DNA of 21,903 bases from Deltaproteobacteria bacterium (lineage in GTDB: Bacteria; Desulfobacterota; Dissulfuribacteria; Dissulfuribacterales; S140-46), in NCBI GenBank assembly GCA_015491585.1, contig WFVQ01000050.1, positions 1 through 21,903 on the forward strand. Direction: 5' to 3'. Under the pieces are notes generated by a model. The model was not told the origin of the DNA. It did no database searches and was given only the letters and a program-made list of their open reading frames with translations. Positions 1 to 7,243 of the stretch are shown here, piece after piece (positions within the stretch are counted from its first letter, which is position 1; each line of letters opens with the position of its first letter). Both the position numbers and the translations under genes were made by a program.

Positions 1-225
1 ACCCTGATCATCAAGCTCCCCTTCACCGGGGCGGCTCCCAAGATCTGGAAGAAGGCCCCTGGAGACTACGCCTACAGGCTCGATTCCGATGCGGCCATTC
101 TGGGCTACACCGGCGCCTATGTGATCGCCAAGGTCAAGGGCTCCGGCGAGTACGTGGCAGTGGACGAAGGTAATGCAGACCTCGGTCCTGGTCTGACGGC
201 CCTCTATGGTGCCTATCTGAAATAG
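1..225 (+). CDS. C-terminal end of an unrecognised protein (5' truncated)
   Basis: Frame 1 is open from the window edge to a TAG stop at 223-225, giving 74 residues of a C-terminus. The peptide contains LIIKLPFTG near the start, a GDYAYRLD stretch, and ends in TALYGAYLK. It has no membrane segment and a mixed alpha/beta composition. I do not recognise the family. A strong intrinsic terminator 27 bases downstream shows that a real transcript ends here, which supports this as a genuine coding end. The missing N-terminus lies outside the window, so no function is proposed. Confidence 0.6.
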   Translation, partial: TLIIKLPFTGAAPKIWKKAPGDYAYRLDSDAAILGYTGAYVIAKVKGSGEYVAVDEGNADLGPGLTALYGAYLK

Positions 226-251
226 ACACCATAAACAGCGGATGATAACAG

Positions 252-284
252 GAGGCGGGCCCAATGGCCCGCCTCTTTTCTTTT
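252..284 (+). terminator. Rho-independent terminator after the first gene
   Basis: A perfect 10-bp GC-rich stem (252-261 pairing with 266-275) closes a 4-base CAAT loop and is followed directly by a T-rich tract, TTTTCTTTT, at 276-284. It ends transcription of the partial gene at 1-225 and separates it from the HsdR-N-like gene. The remaining bases up to 392 hold no convincing promoter. Confidence 0.9.
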
Positions 285-392
285 GGACGGCAGTGTTATA
301 TGATCAGCGTGCTACGGTCCTGGCAGCTCTTTGGAAGAGAGGACTGGACGCAAGGCGCGCTTTTGCACGCCTCATGTTGCGAGGAGTAGATA

Positions 393-917
393 ATGGCTGG
401 CTGCAAACCACCGTCGTTCGCCAAGGTGCCCTGCTTCATCACAGGGAAATTGGTCCTGGACACAGACCGCGAGAGAATCAGGCAGAAACTGGCCCGTTTC
501 CTGGTTGAAGAGAAGGGGTACAGGATCGGCGATTTCGTGCTGGACAGGGAGATATTCATGGAGATCAAGGGGGTCAAGGCCATAAGCATAGTGGACTTGT
601 CCATAGTCGTAGATGGCCGGACTCTCATGATTCTCCGCGGGGGGCCTGGATCGGTGGTCACCAGGGAGGCGGGCACGGTGGCGGCGGCCAGACTCTTGGA
701 GCCAGGCCACATAGTGCCTTGGGCAGTTCAGGCCAACCTCATTGATGCTGCGCTCCTGGACGTGAGAAGGAAGAAGGCGGTGGCCTATGGATGGGACTCC
801 ATTCCCACCAGAAGCGAGTTGCTGGAACTCACCGGCCAGTGGCCTCCTCCGCGGCTGCCTGACGAACGGATACCCGTTGAACGGCAGATCCTCTTCTCCT
901 ATGACACCCACGGGTGA
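393..917 (+). CDS. Small protein with a type I restriction HsdR N-terminal-like fold, probably catalytically dead
   Basis: This 174-residue protein starts at ATG 393 behind a GAGGAG ribosome binding site at 381-386. The middle segment (about residues 25-135) resembles the stand-alone HsdR N-terminal nuclease-like family (PD-(D/E)XK fold, PF13588 type) common in Desulfobacterota. That includes a conserved Asp at D68 (IVDLSIVVDG) followed by a beta strand. In active members the next strand carries a Glu-x-Lys pair; here the equivalent position reads MILRGGPG, so the E and K are missing. No helicase or methylase partner is nearby, so this is not a restriction system. It lies 45 bp upstream of lnt on the same strand. 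Family assignment is from memory of the fold; the role is unknown. A truncated endonuclease relic is the main alternative. Confidence 0.7.
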   Translation: MAGCKPPSFAKVPCFITGKLVLDTDRERIRQKLARFLVEEKGYRIGDFVLDREIFMEIKGVKAISIVDLSIVVDGRTLMILRGGPGSVVTREAGTVAAARLLEPGHIVPWAVQANLIDAALLDVRRKKAVAYGWDSIPTRSELLELTGQWPPPRLPDERIPVERQILFSYDTHG

Positions 918-931
918 AAGAACAGGCTGGA

Positions 932-947
932 GACGTCAGGTGACGTC
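932..947. promoter_or_regulatory. Perfect 7-2-7 inverted repeat before lnt (candidate operator)
   Basis: GACGTCA at 932-938 and TGACGTC at 941-947 form a perfect dyad with a two-base GG spacer in the 45-bp gap before lnt. A 2-nt loop disfavours an RNA hairpin, so a dimeric DNA-binding protein site is more likely. A TATATG hexamer (950-955) follows directly and could be a -10 element. The sequence at 927-932 is only a poor -35. If transcription starts about 7 bases after the -10, the lnt mRNA would begin at or next to its ATG (963), which lacks a ribosome binding site. The promoter part is inference. Confidence 0.4.
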
Positions 948-962
948 CTTATATGCAGATAG

Positions 963-2534
963 ATGGTTAGGCTGGGAACGGCTCCCCCAAGGTGGGTCGG
1001 CTCGGTAGCTACTGGAGTCCTGCTCTATCTGCTTTTTTTGCCAATCGAGGCCGGTTTCATAGCCCCTTTTGCCCCTCTCCCCTTGTTGTGGTCCCTGCGC
1101 GGCCTCGGCTGGAGGGCCGGCGCGAGGCAGGGGTATCTGGCTGGCCTGGTGTTTTTTGGGCTGCTTTTCTGGTGGCTGATCCCCACAGTGGGACGGTTCG
1201 GGGGCTTTGGAATCGGACCGGCCGTTCCTGTTGTGGCCCTGCTCTCGCTCTATATGGCGGCATATCTCTCTGCTTGGGCGGCCGGGTGTGCCTGGATCGG
1301 TCCAGGGCTCGTTACATGGAGAGGTGTAATAGCTGCAGCCTGCTGGTGGACCATCCTGGAATGGCTGCGCTCCTGGCTCTTCACAGGGTTGCCTTGGGGC
1401 CTGATGGCCTATTCGCTCCATTGGTGGCCGATGATGCTACAGCCGGCGTCAGTGGTGGGGGTTTTTGGCCTCGGATGGATGGTCATACTGGTCTCACTCC
1501 TCCTTTTCAAGTCCCAGGCTGAAAGCGGCGGCAGATGGGGGGCACTGGCCGTAGCACTGGGGATCGTAGTGGGTGTGGCGGGTTTTGGATCCTACAGGAT
1601 CGGGCACCTCAGGACCCTGGAATCTTCCAGCCCCAAGGCGGTCGCAGCGGTGATACAGCCTTCCATCCCGCAGGATCTCAAGTGGGATCCGCAATTTCAG
1701 GCATCCACGGTCAGGCTTTACAGGGATTTGACCCTTGGCATAGCCAGTAGGGTGCATGCACGCTATTCGTCCGCGCCAGCGCTGTTTGTGTGGCCGGAGA
1801 CCGCCACACCCTTCTATTTCCAGGCCCAGGGAGAGCTGCAACAGGAGGTGCGGGGAATCGCCAGGGAGGCAGGTGGGCTGCTTCTGCTGGGCAGCCCGGC
1901 ATTTGTCCCTGGGCCAGAGGGCGGGCGCACCAGGTACAGGAACCGGGCATATCTATTGGGCCAAGAAGGGAAGGTGCTGGGGTGGTACGACAAACGCCAT
2001 TTGGTTCCTTTCGGGGAGTACGTGCCTCTGGGGCCTCTGAGTGATATGGTCCAGAGATATGTGGAATCTGTAGGTGACTACACTCCAGGCGATAGCGGCC
2101 TTCCCCTGGAAGAGGGGCCGTTCAGGATAGGGGTTCTCATCTGCTTTGAGAGCATATTCCCGTGGCTGGCCAGGGAAGAGGTGAGAAACGGCGCCAATCT
2201 GCTGGCGGTCATCACCAATGATGCCTGGTTCGGCCATACCGAGGCCCCATATCAGCATGAAGCCATAGCCGTGCTCAGGGCAGTGGAGACAGGACGCTGG
2301 ACCGTTAGGGCCGCCAATACAGGAATCAGCTCCATAGTCTCACCCTGGGGCCAGCGGTACAAGATGGCCTTGTTGGAGGAGAGGGCCGCTTTCTATTCGG
2401 TCGTTTCCCTCAATTCCTTCAAGACCCCTTTCATGGTATGGGGAACCGGCGGTGTGATTGCCCTTGTCGTGGTGTTGATGGTATCTTGTCTGATATCGCT
2501 GCTGTTGACAAAGGGACAGCGGGTGAAAGAATAA
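963..2534 (+). CDS. lnt: Apolipoprotein N-acyltransferase
   Basis: Lnt transfers the third acyl chain from phospholipid to the N-terminal cysteine of apolipoproteins at the periplasmic face of the inner membrane, the last step of lipoprotein maturation. The 523-residue length fits the family. Residues 1-215 hold a run of hydrophobic membrane segments. Residues 220-490 form the nitrilase-like domain with the Glu-Lys-Cys triad visible as E279 (FVWPETATPF), K344 (WYDKRHLVPFGEY) and C394 (GVLICFESIFP). The NDAWFG motif is present at 419-424. A final hydrophobic helix lies near residues 495-517. ATG 963 is the only reasonable start, because an in-frame TAG lies immediately upstream. It has no clear Shine-Dalgarno sequence, which is odd and may mean leaderless or weak translation. 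prfB follows 37 bp downstream on the same strand. Confidence 0.96.
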   Translation: MVRLGTAPPRWVGSVATGVLLYLLFLPIEAGFIAPFAPLPLLWSLRGLGWRAGARQGYLAGLVFFGLLFWWLIPTVGRFGGFGIGPAVPVVALLSLYMAAYLSAWAAGCAWIGPGLVTWRGVIAAACWWTILEWLRSWLFTGLPWGLMAYSLHWWPMMLQPASVVGVFGLGWMVILVSLLLFKSQAESGGRWGALAVALGIVVGVAGFGSYRIGHLRTLESSSPKAVAAVIQPSIPQDLKWDPQFQASTVRLYRDLTLGIASRVHARYSSAPALFVWPETATPFYFQAQGELQQEVRGIAREAGGLLLLGSPAFVPGPEGGRTRYRNRAYLLGQEGKVLGWYDKRHLVPFGEYVPLGPLSDMVQRYVESVGDYTPGDSGLPLEEGPFRIGVLICFESIFPWLAREEVRNGANLLAVITNDAWFGHTEAPYQHEAIAVLRAVETGRWTVRAANTGISSIVSPWGQRYKMALLEERAAFYSVVSLNSFKTPFMVWGTGGVIALVVVLMVSCLISLLLTKGQRVKE

Positions 2535-2571
2535 GGGGATTGTATCATTAAGAAACTGGAGGTTTTTTGTC

Positions 2572-3721
2572 ATGGGGATTGCCAAGGGAGAGATGGCGCT
2601 CAACGTACAGGAGGTGAAGTCCCGGCTCGACGAACTCAAGAAGAGGATCGAGTTTCTCCGGAGGTATCTTTGAAGAGGCCGGGTTGAAATCGCGGCTCGA
2701 CGCCATTGAGCAGGAGATGCTGAAACCCGGCTTCTGGGACGAGCCCGGCTCCACGGAGGTCCTCCAGGAACGTTCCTTTATCTTGGACCAATTGGAGCAG
2801 ATCGATCAGCTCGAGCAGGAGTCGGAAGACCTGGAAGTCCTCCTCGAGATGGGGCAGGAAGAGGAGGATGACGACGCCATATCAGAGGTGTTGGACGGGC
2901 TTGAGTCGCTGGCTGCAAAGGTGAGGCGCACCGAGCTGGCACGGCTTCTCTCGGGCCCTCACGATCAGAACAACGCCATAGTAACCATACACGCCGGAGC
3001 AGGGGGCACCGAGGCCCAGGATTGGGCCGATATGCTTTTGCGCATGTATCTCCGGTGGTGCGAGAAGAAGAACTTTTCGGTCTCCATGCTGGACCTGGTT
3101 CCAGGCGAAGAGGCCGGCATCAAAGGGGCTACCTTTCTGGTAAAAGGGCCGTATGCATACGGTTATCTCAAGGCAGAGGCCGGGGTCCACAGGTTGGTTA
3201 GGATCTCGCCGTTCGACGCTTCGGGCAGGAGGCACACCTCTTTTGCATCGGTATTCGTGGCACCGGAGCTGGACGAGACCATCGACATCGAGATAAACGA
3301 GAAGGATATCAGGGTGGATACCTACCGGGCCAGCGGCGCAGGCGGACAGCACGTAAACAAGACCAGTTCAGCGGTTAGGATCACCCACCTGCCCACTGGT
3401 ATAGTGGTCCAGTGTCAGAACGAGCGGTCACAGCACAAGAACCGCGCCATTGCCATGAAGATCCTCAAGGCAAGGCTGTATGAGCGGGAGCTGGCTAAGC
3501 GCGAGGAGGAGAAGCAGAAGCTCCACGGCGACAAGAAGGAGATAGCCTGGGGGAGCCAGATCCGCTCCTACGTCCTACAGCCGTACCAACTGGTCAAGGA
3601 CCACCGAAGCGGCATAGAGAAGGGCAATGTTAAGGATGTGCTCGACGGAGACATCGACGAGTTTATAGAGGGATATCTGCAGGCGTCTTCTGCGGGAGAT
3701 AGCGCACCTCGCCGCAGTTGA
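2572..3721 (+). CDS. prfB: Peptide chain release factor 2, made through a programmed +1 frameshift
   Basis: RF2 recognises UGA and UAA stop codons and triggers peptidyl-tRNA hydrolysis. The true start is ATG 2572, 9 bases after GGAGG (2558-2562). Thirty-three codons are read in frame 0 up to CTT, then an in-frame TGA (2671-2673) is skipped by a +1 shift and reading continues from GAA at 2672 to the stop at 3719-3721. The product is about 382 residues, close to the family's usual length. Hallmarks: the SPF stop-recognition tripeptide within RLVRISPFDASGRRHTS, and the universally conserved GGQ in SGAGGQHVNKTSSAVR. The acidic coiled-coil N-terminal domain lies before the catalytic domain. A reading that ignores the frameshift would truncate the protein and start at TTG 2684. 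The 3' end overlaps the convergent biotin ligase gene by 59 bp. Confidence 0.96.
2661..2674 (+). promoter_or_regulatory. prfB: prfB +1 programmed frameshift site
   Basis: The segment reads GGAGG (2660-2664), TAT, CTT, TGA, A. The internal Shine-Dalgarno-like GGAGG sits three bases before the CTT slippery codon, the same spacing as the classical Escherichia coli site (AGGGGG-TAT-CTT-TGA-C). Frame 0 stops at TGA 2671-2673 when RF2 is plentiful. When RF2 is scarce, the peptidyl-tRNA on CTT slips one base and translation continues. The base after TGA is A rather than the usual C of the enteric site. Confidence 0.93.
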
Positions 3722-4607
3722 AACTGGCTGTGCGGCCGCTGTTGTCCTGAATGAGTATTGAGCCGTCCTCTGCGAAGTCCACTGCCTTTCCCGTGAACTC
3801 GACGCCTGCCTCAATGTCCCGGCCGTACTGGACCTCCCTCCCAAGGGTGCAGGTAAGGGCCTTCCAGGCGTCCATGATCGGATTGGGGAGTTTCTTCCCC
3901 TCTATCTCTGCCTGGATGTATTGTACCTCCCAGATTTCAAGCAGCCCGAGGTTGAGCCCCAGCCTGGCGATCATGTGGGCGGCTAATGGCGGCACCGGCC
4001 ATTTCTCTCCTGTTTCGAGCTCCAGGGAGGTCGCCTCCAGTCCGGGTGGGAACCCGGTGATGTTTACGTTCACCCCCATGCCGTGGAGCAGATACTCGCT
4101 CTCTCCTGCACGGACGGTCTCCGCGAGCACGCCGCACAGCTTCCTGCCTTTGAACAGGACATCGTTGATCCATCTCAAGGTCACAGGTGCCCCCCATTCC
4201 CGCAGCACCTGCGCCACTGAGACTCCTGCAGCGATGGTGTACCATCCCCATCGTTCCCTCTCGAGCCTGGGGAATATGGAGAACGAGAGATAGATACCCC
4301 CCTCCGGGGCGTACCATCTGCGGTCGAAGCGGCCTTTTGCCGCTGTCAGGCTGGTGGACCAGATGACCAGGGAGGGTGGAGGCACCCCCTTACCGGCCGC
4401 CTCGCTCAACTTCCTTTTCAGGACTGGAAAGAGCCTGGAGCAACCATGCGCCCTGAAGACCTCGGTGCCGAGGTCCTGCCTGGTCCTCATGGCCATTTGT
4501 CCGGTGGCCTGTTCTCCGCCCCTGGACAGGAGTGCCAGATCCCTGGTGCGATACATGGAGACGAGTCTTTCTAATGTTGTGTCACGTATCACTCTCAGAG
4601 TTGACAT
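3663..4607 (-). CDS. birA: Biotin--[acetyl-CoA-carboxylase] ligase-like protein, divergent biotin-binding loop
   Basis: Biotin protein ligase activates biotin to biotinyl-AMP and attaches it to a carrier lysine of biotin-dependent carboxylases in the cytoplasm. The 314-residue protein shows the catalytic fold at about residues 80-250: APEGGIYLSFSIFP (100-113), RWINDV (145-150), GRKLCGVLAET (154-164) and GMGVNVNITGFPPGLEATSL (176-195). A C-terminal SH3-like domain follows at about 256-304. The adenylate loop, usually GRGRRGxxW, is AKGRFDRRW (90-98), and the KWPND lysine is Arg145, so substrate handling may differ. The N-terminal 75 residues do not look like the BirA winged helix, so it is probably not a repressor. 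The start at ATG 4607 lacks a clear ribosome binding site; Met18 or Met38 are alternatives. An 11-bp dyad, TTGAT-G-ATCAA, lies just upstream (4628-4638). A lipoate-type ligase is less likely. Confidence 0.8.
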   Translation of the reverse strand: MSTLRVIRDTTLERLVSMYRTRDLALLSRGGEQATGQMAMRTRQDLGTEVFRAHGCSRLFPVLKRKLSEAAGKGVPPPSLVIWSTSLTAAKGRFDRRWYAPEGGIYLSFSIFPRLERERWGWYTIAAGVSVAQVLREWGAPVTLRWINDVLFKGRKLCGVLAETVRAGESEYLLHGMGVNVNITGFPPGLEATSLELETGEKWPVPPLAAHMIARLGLNLGLLEIWEVQYIQAEIEGKKLPNPIMDAWKALTCTLGREVQYGRDIEAGVEFTGKAVDFAEDGSILIQDNSGRTASFNCGEVRYLPQKTPADIPL

Positions 4608-4791
4608 GATGAGAGAATACCACCATTTTGATGATCAAGCCCTATATTTGGTGCCCCCCAGCGCTGTAGAAAGGGGGAAGGTATTGCAGCGCCGTATAGG
4701 TGCGCGCTTGCTTTCATCCCTGGTTGGCGGTATTCAGCATATGTGGGGATGATAGAGGACAGGAAAGGCCTGGATGGCAAGGGGGTGTCTC

Positions 4792-5601
4792 ATGACTATT
4801 CTTCGCAGGCCGGTGGTTGCCGGAAGGTTCTATCCAGGAGAAGCGGGTGTTCTGGAGGCCGAGGTCGCCAAGTTGATGCCGAGGGGAGGGCGGCGGAGCG
4901 ATGCCATCGCCGTCGTTTCCCCCCATGCAGGCTACATCTTTTCAGGCCACGTTGCCGGTGCGGTGTTCAGCCAGGTGAACGTGCCTTCCAGAGTGGTTGT
5001 CATGGGGCCCAACCACACAGGCTATGGGGCCAGGGCAGCCGTGATGCCCCACGGGGCATGGGAGACGCCGCTGGGGAGAGTGGAGCTGGACGCAGAGTTT
5101 GCATCTCTGCTCATGGAGGAGTCCGGCCTACTGGAATCCGATGTCCAGGCCCACGCCTACGAGCACTCCCTCGAAGTCCAGGTGCCTTTTCTTCAGGCTG
5201 CTGGAGAGGAGTTCAAACTGGTGCCCATATGTCTCCAGTATCTCACCGTGGAGGAGTGCCTTGAGCTCGGGGGGGCGGTGGCGAGGGCCGTTGGGCGTTC
5301 CGTAGGTGATACCCTGCTGGTGGCCAGTACCGATATGACCCATTACGAGCCCGACGCTCAAGCCAGGGCAAAGGATCGCTTGGCCCTGGAGAAGATAGAG
5401 GCGCTGGACCCTAAAGGTTTGTATGAAGTGGTGAGGGCCAATTCCATCTCCATGTGCGGTGTCATCCCCACCACCGTTGTGCTGGCAGCGGCCAGGGAAC
5501 TTGGCGCCAGGACGGCCACCCTGGTGAGATATGCCACGAGCGGCGAGGTGTCCGGAGACTTCGATCAGGTCGTGGGCTACGCCGGGTTCGTGATCTCGTG
5601 A
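4792..5601 (+). CDS. amrB: MEMO-family protein (AmmeMemoRadiSam system protein B)
   Basis: This is a 269-residue member of the MEMO family, related to class III extradiol dioxygenases and found in the bacterial AmmeMemoRadiSam set together with an AMMECR1-like protein and a radical SAM enzyme. Visible motifs: RRPVVAGRFYPG at the N-terminus, VSPHAGY (42-48, H45), GPNHTG (72-77, H75), HAYEHSLEVQVPF (121-133), STDMTHY (179-185) and MCG (C222). H45, H75 and C222 correspond by alignment from memory to the metal-binding residues of human MEMO1. ATG 4792 is chosen over ATG 4774 because AAGGGGG (4779-4785) is correctly spaced only for 4792. The usual AMMECR1 and radical SAM partners are not in the window. 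The 184-bp gap before it holds only weak promoter-like hexamers. Biochemical function is not established. Confidence 0.9.
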   Translation: MTILRRPVVAGRFYPGEAGVLEAEVAKLMPRGGRRSDAIAVVSPHAGYIFSGHVAGAVFSQVNVPSRVVVMGPNHTGYGARAAVMPHGAWETPLGRVELDAEFASLLMEESGLLESDVQAHAYEHSLEVQVPFLQAAGEEFKLVPICLQYLTVEECLELGGAVARAVGRSVGDTLLVASTDMTHYEPDAQARAKDRLALEKIEALDPKGLYEVVRANSISMCGVIPTTVVLAAARELGARTATLVRYATSGEVSGDFDQVVGYAGFVIS

Positions 5602-5652
5602 CAAAGCGGAGAGGGGGGAGTGGCTGCAAGAGGTGATGGCCCAGGGCCGGGG

Positions 5653-6372
5653 ATGGCCAATGTCGTGGTGATCTTGAACGAGCCCCGCTATCCTGAAAAC
5701 ATAGGGGCGGCGGCTCGGTGCTGCAAGAACATGGGAGTCCCTTGTCTCAGGGTGGTGCGGCCGGTCAATCTGGATATGGAGAAGGTATTGAAGATGGCCA
5801 CCCACGAGGCCGCAGACGTGGCGGAGTCCCTGGAGGTCTTCTCCTCCTTGGACGAGGCCGTTGCAGACACCTCATTCGTTGTTGGCACCACGGCCCGAAC
5901 AGGCAGGATGAGGAGGCCTACACACACCCCGCGCTCCCTGGCAGGCATGCTCCCTTCTATAACCAAGGAGAACAGGGTGGCGCTGCTCTTCGGGTCGGAG
6001 AAGTTCGGCCTCTCCAATTGGGATCTCAGGTTTTGTCACGAGGTGGTCACCATTCCTACAGCGGAGTTCTCGTCCATTAACCTGGCCCAGAGCGTCATGA
6101 TATTATGTTATGAGATCTTTCTGGCCCACGGCGGAGAGGTGGAGGTCCACGTCCCCAGGTTGGCGACGGCGCGGGAGCGGGAGGCCATGTTCGGCCACCT
6201 CGAAGAGCTGTTCGATGCAGTCGGGCTGAACGACGCGGGCTACAATGATTACTGGCGCCTGAAGATGCGCCAGATCCTGGGAGGCCACAGGTTAAGGGCC
6301 AGAGAGGTGAAGTTCATCAGGGGGTTTTGCAGGCACGTGCTCAATACCATAAGGCGGGGCGGGAATGGATAG
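5653..6372 (+). CDS. trmJ: tRNA (cytidine/uridine-2'-O-)-methyltransferase TrmJ-like, SPOUT family
   Basis: TrmJ methylates the 2'-OH of nucleotide 32 in the anticodon loop of several tRNAs using S-adenosylmethionine. The protein shows the SPOUT (trefoil-knot) signature: NIGAAAR (17-23, substrate-facing Arg), LFGSEKFGLSN (112-122), and the SAM-binding knot IPTAEFSSINLAQSV (134-148). A TrmJ-type C-terminal helical extension covers residues 170-239 and contains the family pattern RL-MRQIL-RA-E---IRG. I place the start at ATG 5653 because the family N-terminus begins a few residues before the first strand (VVVILNEPRYPENIG). GTG 5620 would add 11 residues, and its GGGGGGAG abuts the start codon. 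The stop overlaps the next gene by 8 bp, so translation of the two is probably coupled. Confidence 0.9.
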   Translation: MANVVVILNEPRYPENIGAAARCCKNMGVPCLRVVRPVNLDMEKVLKMATHEAADVAESLEVFSSLDEAVADTSFVVGTTARTGRMRRPTHTPRSLAGMLPSITKENRVALLFGSEKFGLSNWDLRFCHEVVTIPTAEFSSINLAQSVMILCYEIFLAHGGEVEVHVPRLATAREREAMFGHLEELFDAVGLNDAGYNDYWRLKMRQILGGHRLRAREVKFIRGFCRHVLNTIRRGGNG

Positions 6373-7243
6373 GATAGTGGCTCTGATGCCCCGTTTCTTA
6401 TCTTTATGGCCGGTGCTCCTGGTGGTGCTGGGAGGCCCGCTCTCCTCCAACGCAGAGGAGGTGGCAGTGGTGGTCTCCTCGGAGATCAGGCCCTACATAA
6501 TGGCCTTGAACGGCCTTCGTGACGGCCTGGATGTGCCGCTGGAGGTCCTCTATCTGAAAGGGAACTACCGGCTGGTGGCCCACAAACTGGCATCCGGCGG
6601 AGCGCGGGTGGTGGTGTGCATCGGACCGGAGGCGGCGCGGCTCGTGCGCGACCGGATTGTTCCGCCGTCGAGGGCCGTGCTGCTGATGATACTGGAACCG
6701 GCCTCCTTGCTGGACATGTCCGGCCTCTGCGGCATAGACCTGAGGGTGCCTCCTCCAGTCCAGTTCAGCGAGATGGCCAGGCGGTTTGGAGAGGGCGCAC
6801 GGATCGGGGTCCTCTTCTCCCCTGCAGAAAACGGACGGTTCATAGAGGGGGCGGCTTCCCTGGCATCCAATGAAGGGCTTGTGCTGGTGCCAATGCCGGT
6901 ACGCTCGAGGAGCGAGGTGAGAAGGGTGTTCGAGGCCAGCCTTCCCTCCCTGGACGTCTTGTGGTTCATACCGGATTCCACGGTCATATCCGAGGCGGTG
7001 GTCTCCTATTTGGTAAAGACGGCCCTGATCCACGGGGTGGCGTCTGTGGGTTACAACCACTTCTTCATGGAGCGCGGCGCGGTGATGAGCTTTACCGTGG
7101 ACTACGAGGCGGTGGGCCAGCGCGGCGCGGACCTGGTGCGGAGCCTGCTCTCGGGCGGTGGTTGCCCCCTTGGGCCTCCACCCTACCGGGTTGAATGGAA
7201 CGAGAAGGCCTGGAAGATAGTGGGCGGAAGGAGGGATAGATAG
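6365..7243 (+). CDS. Periplasmic ABC-type substrate-binding protein without a transporter
   Basis: This 292-residue exported protein has a hydrophobic signal peptide (residues 1-30, probable cleavage after SNA). The mature part has two Rossmann-like lobes resembling the ABC_sub_bind family (PF04392). Typical segments are RVVVCIGPEAARLV (81-94), ARIGVLFSPAENGRFIEG (145-162) and the C-terminal lobe DVLWFIPDSTVISE (197-210), then GYNHFFMERGAVMSF (229-243) and YEAVGQRGADLVRSLL. No permease or ATPase gene lies in the window. It overlaps trmJ by 8 bp and its stop overlaps the histidine kinase start by 1 bp, so it is in the kinase operon. The likely role is ligand capture for signalling rather than transport; that is inference. 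The ligand is unknown. Confidence 0.85.
   Translation: MDRIVALMPRFLSLWPVLLVVLGGPLSSNAEEVAVVVSSEIRPYIMALNGLRDGLDVPLEVLYLKGNYRLVAHKLASGGARVVVCIGPEAARLVRDRIVPPSRAVLLMILEPASLLDMSGLCGIDLRVPPPVQFSEMARRFGEGARIGVLFSPAENGRFIEGAASLASNEGLVLVPMPVRSRSEVRRVFEASLPSLDVLWFIPDSTVISEAVVSYLVKTALIHGVASVGYNHFFMERGAVMSFTVDYEAVGQRGADLVRSLLSGGGCPLGPPPYRVEWNEKAWKIVGGRRDR

Noticed and set aside
354..366. Possible sigma-54 -24/-12 pair upstream of the HsdR-N-like gene
   Set aside because: The spacing between GG and GC is nine rather than ten bases, a spacing that normally abolishes activity.
393..917. Remnant restriction-modification or defence system
   Set aside because: Only an HsdR-N-like domain lacking its catalytic residues is present; no methylase, specificity or helicase gene is in the window.
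2505..2510. Perfect TTGACA at the end of lnt as a -35 for prfB
   Set aside because: No acceptable -10 occurs at 16-18 bp; the nearest TATCAT is about 32 bp away.
4674..4688. GG-N10-GC arrangement resembling a sigma-54 promoter upstream of amrB
   Set aside because: The -12 half is TTGCA, but the -24 half is only a G run with no TGGCAC similarity. Chance match.
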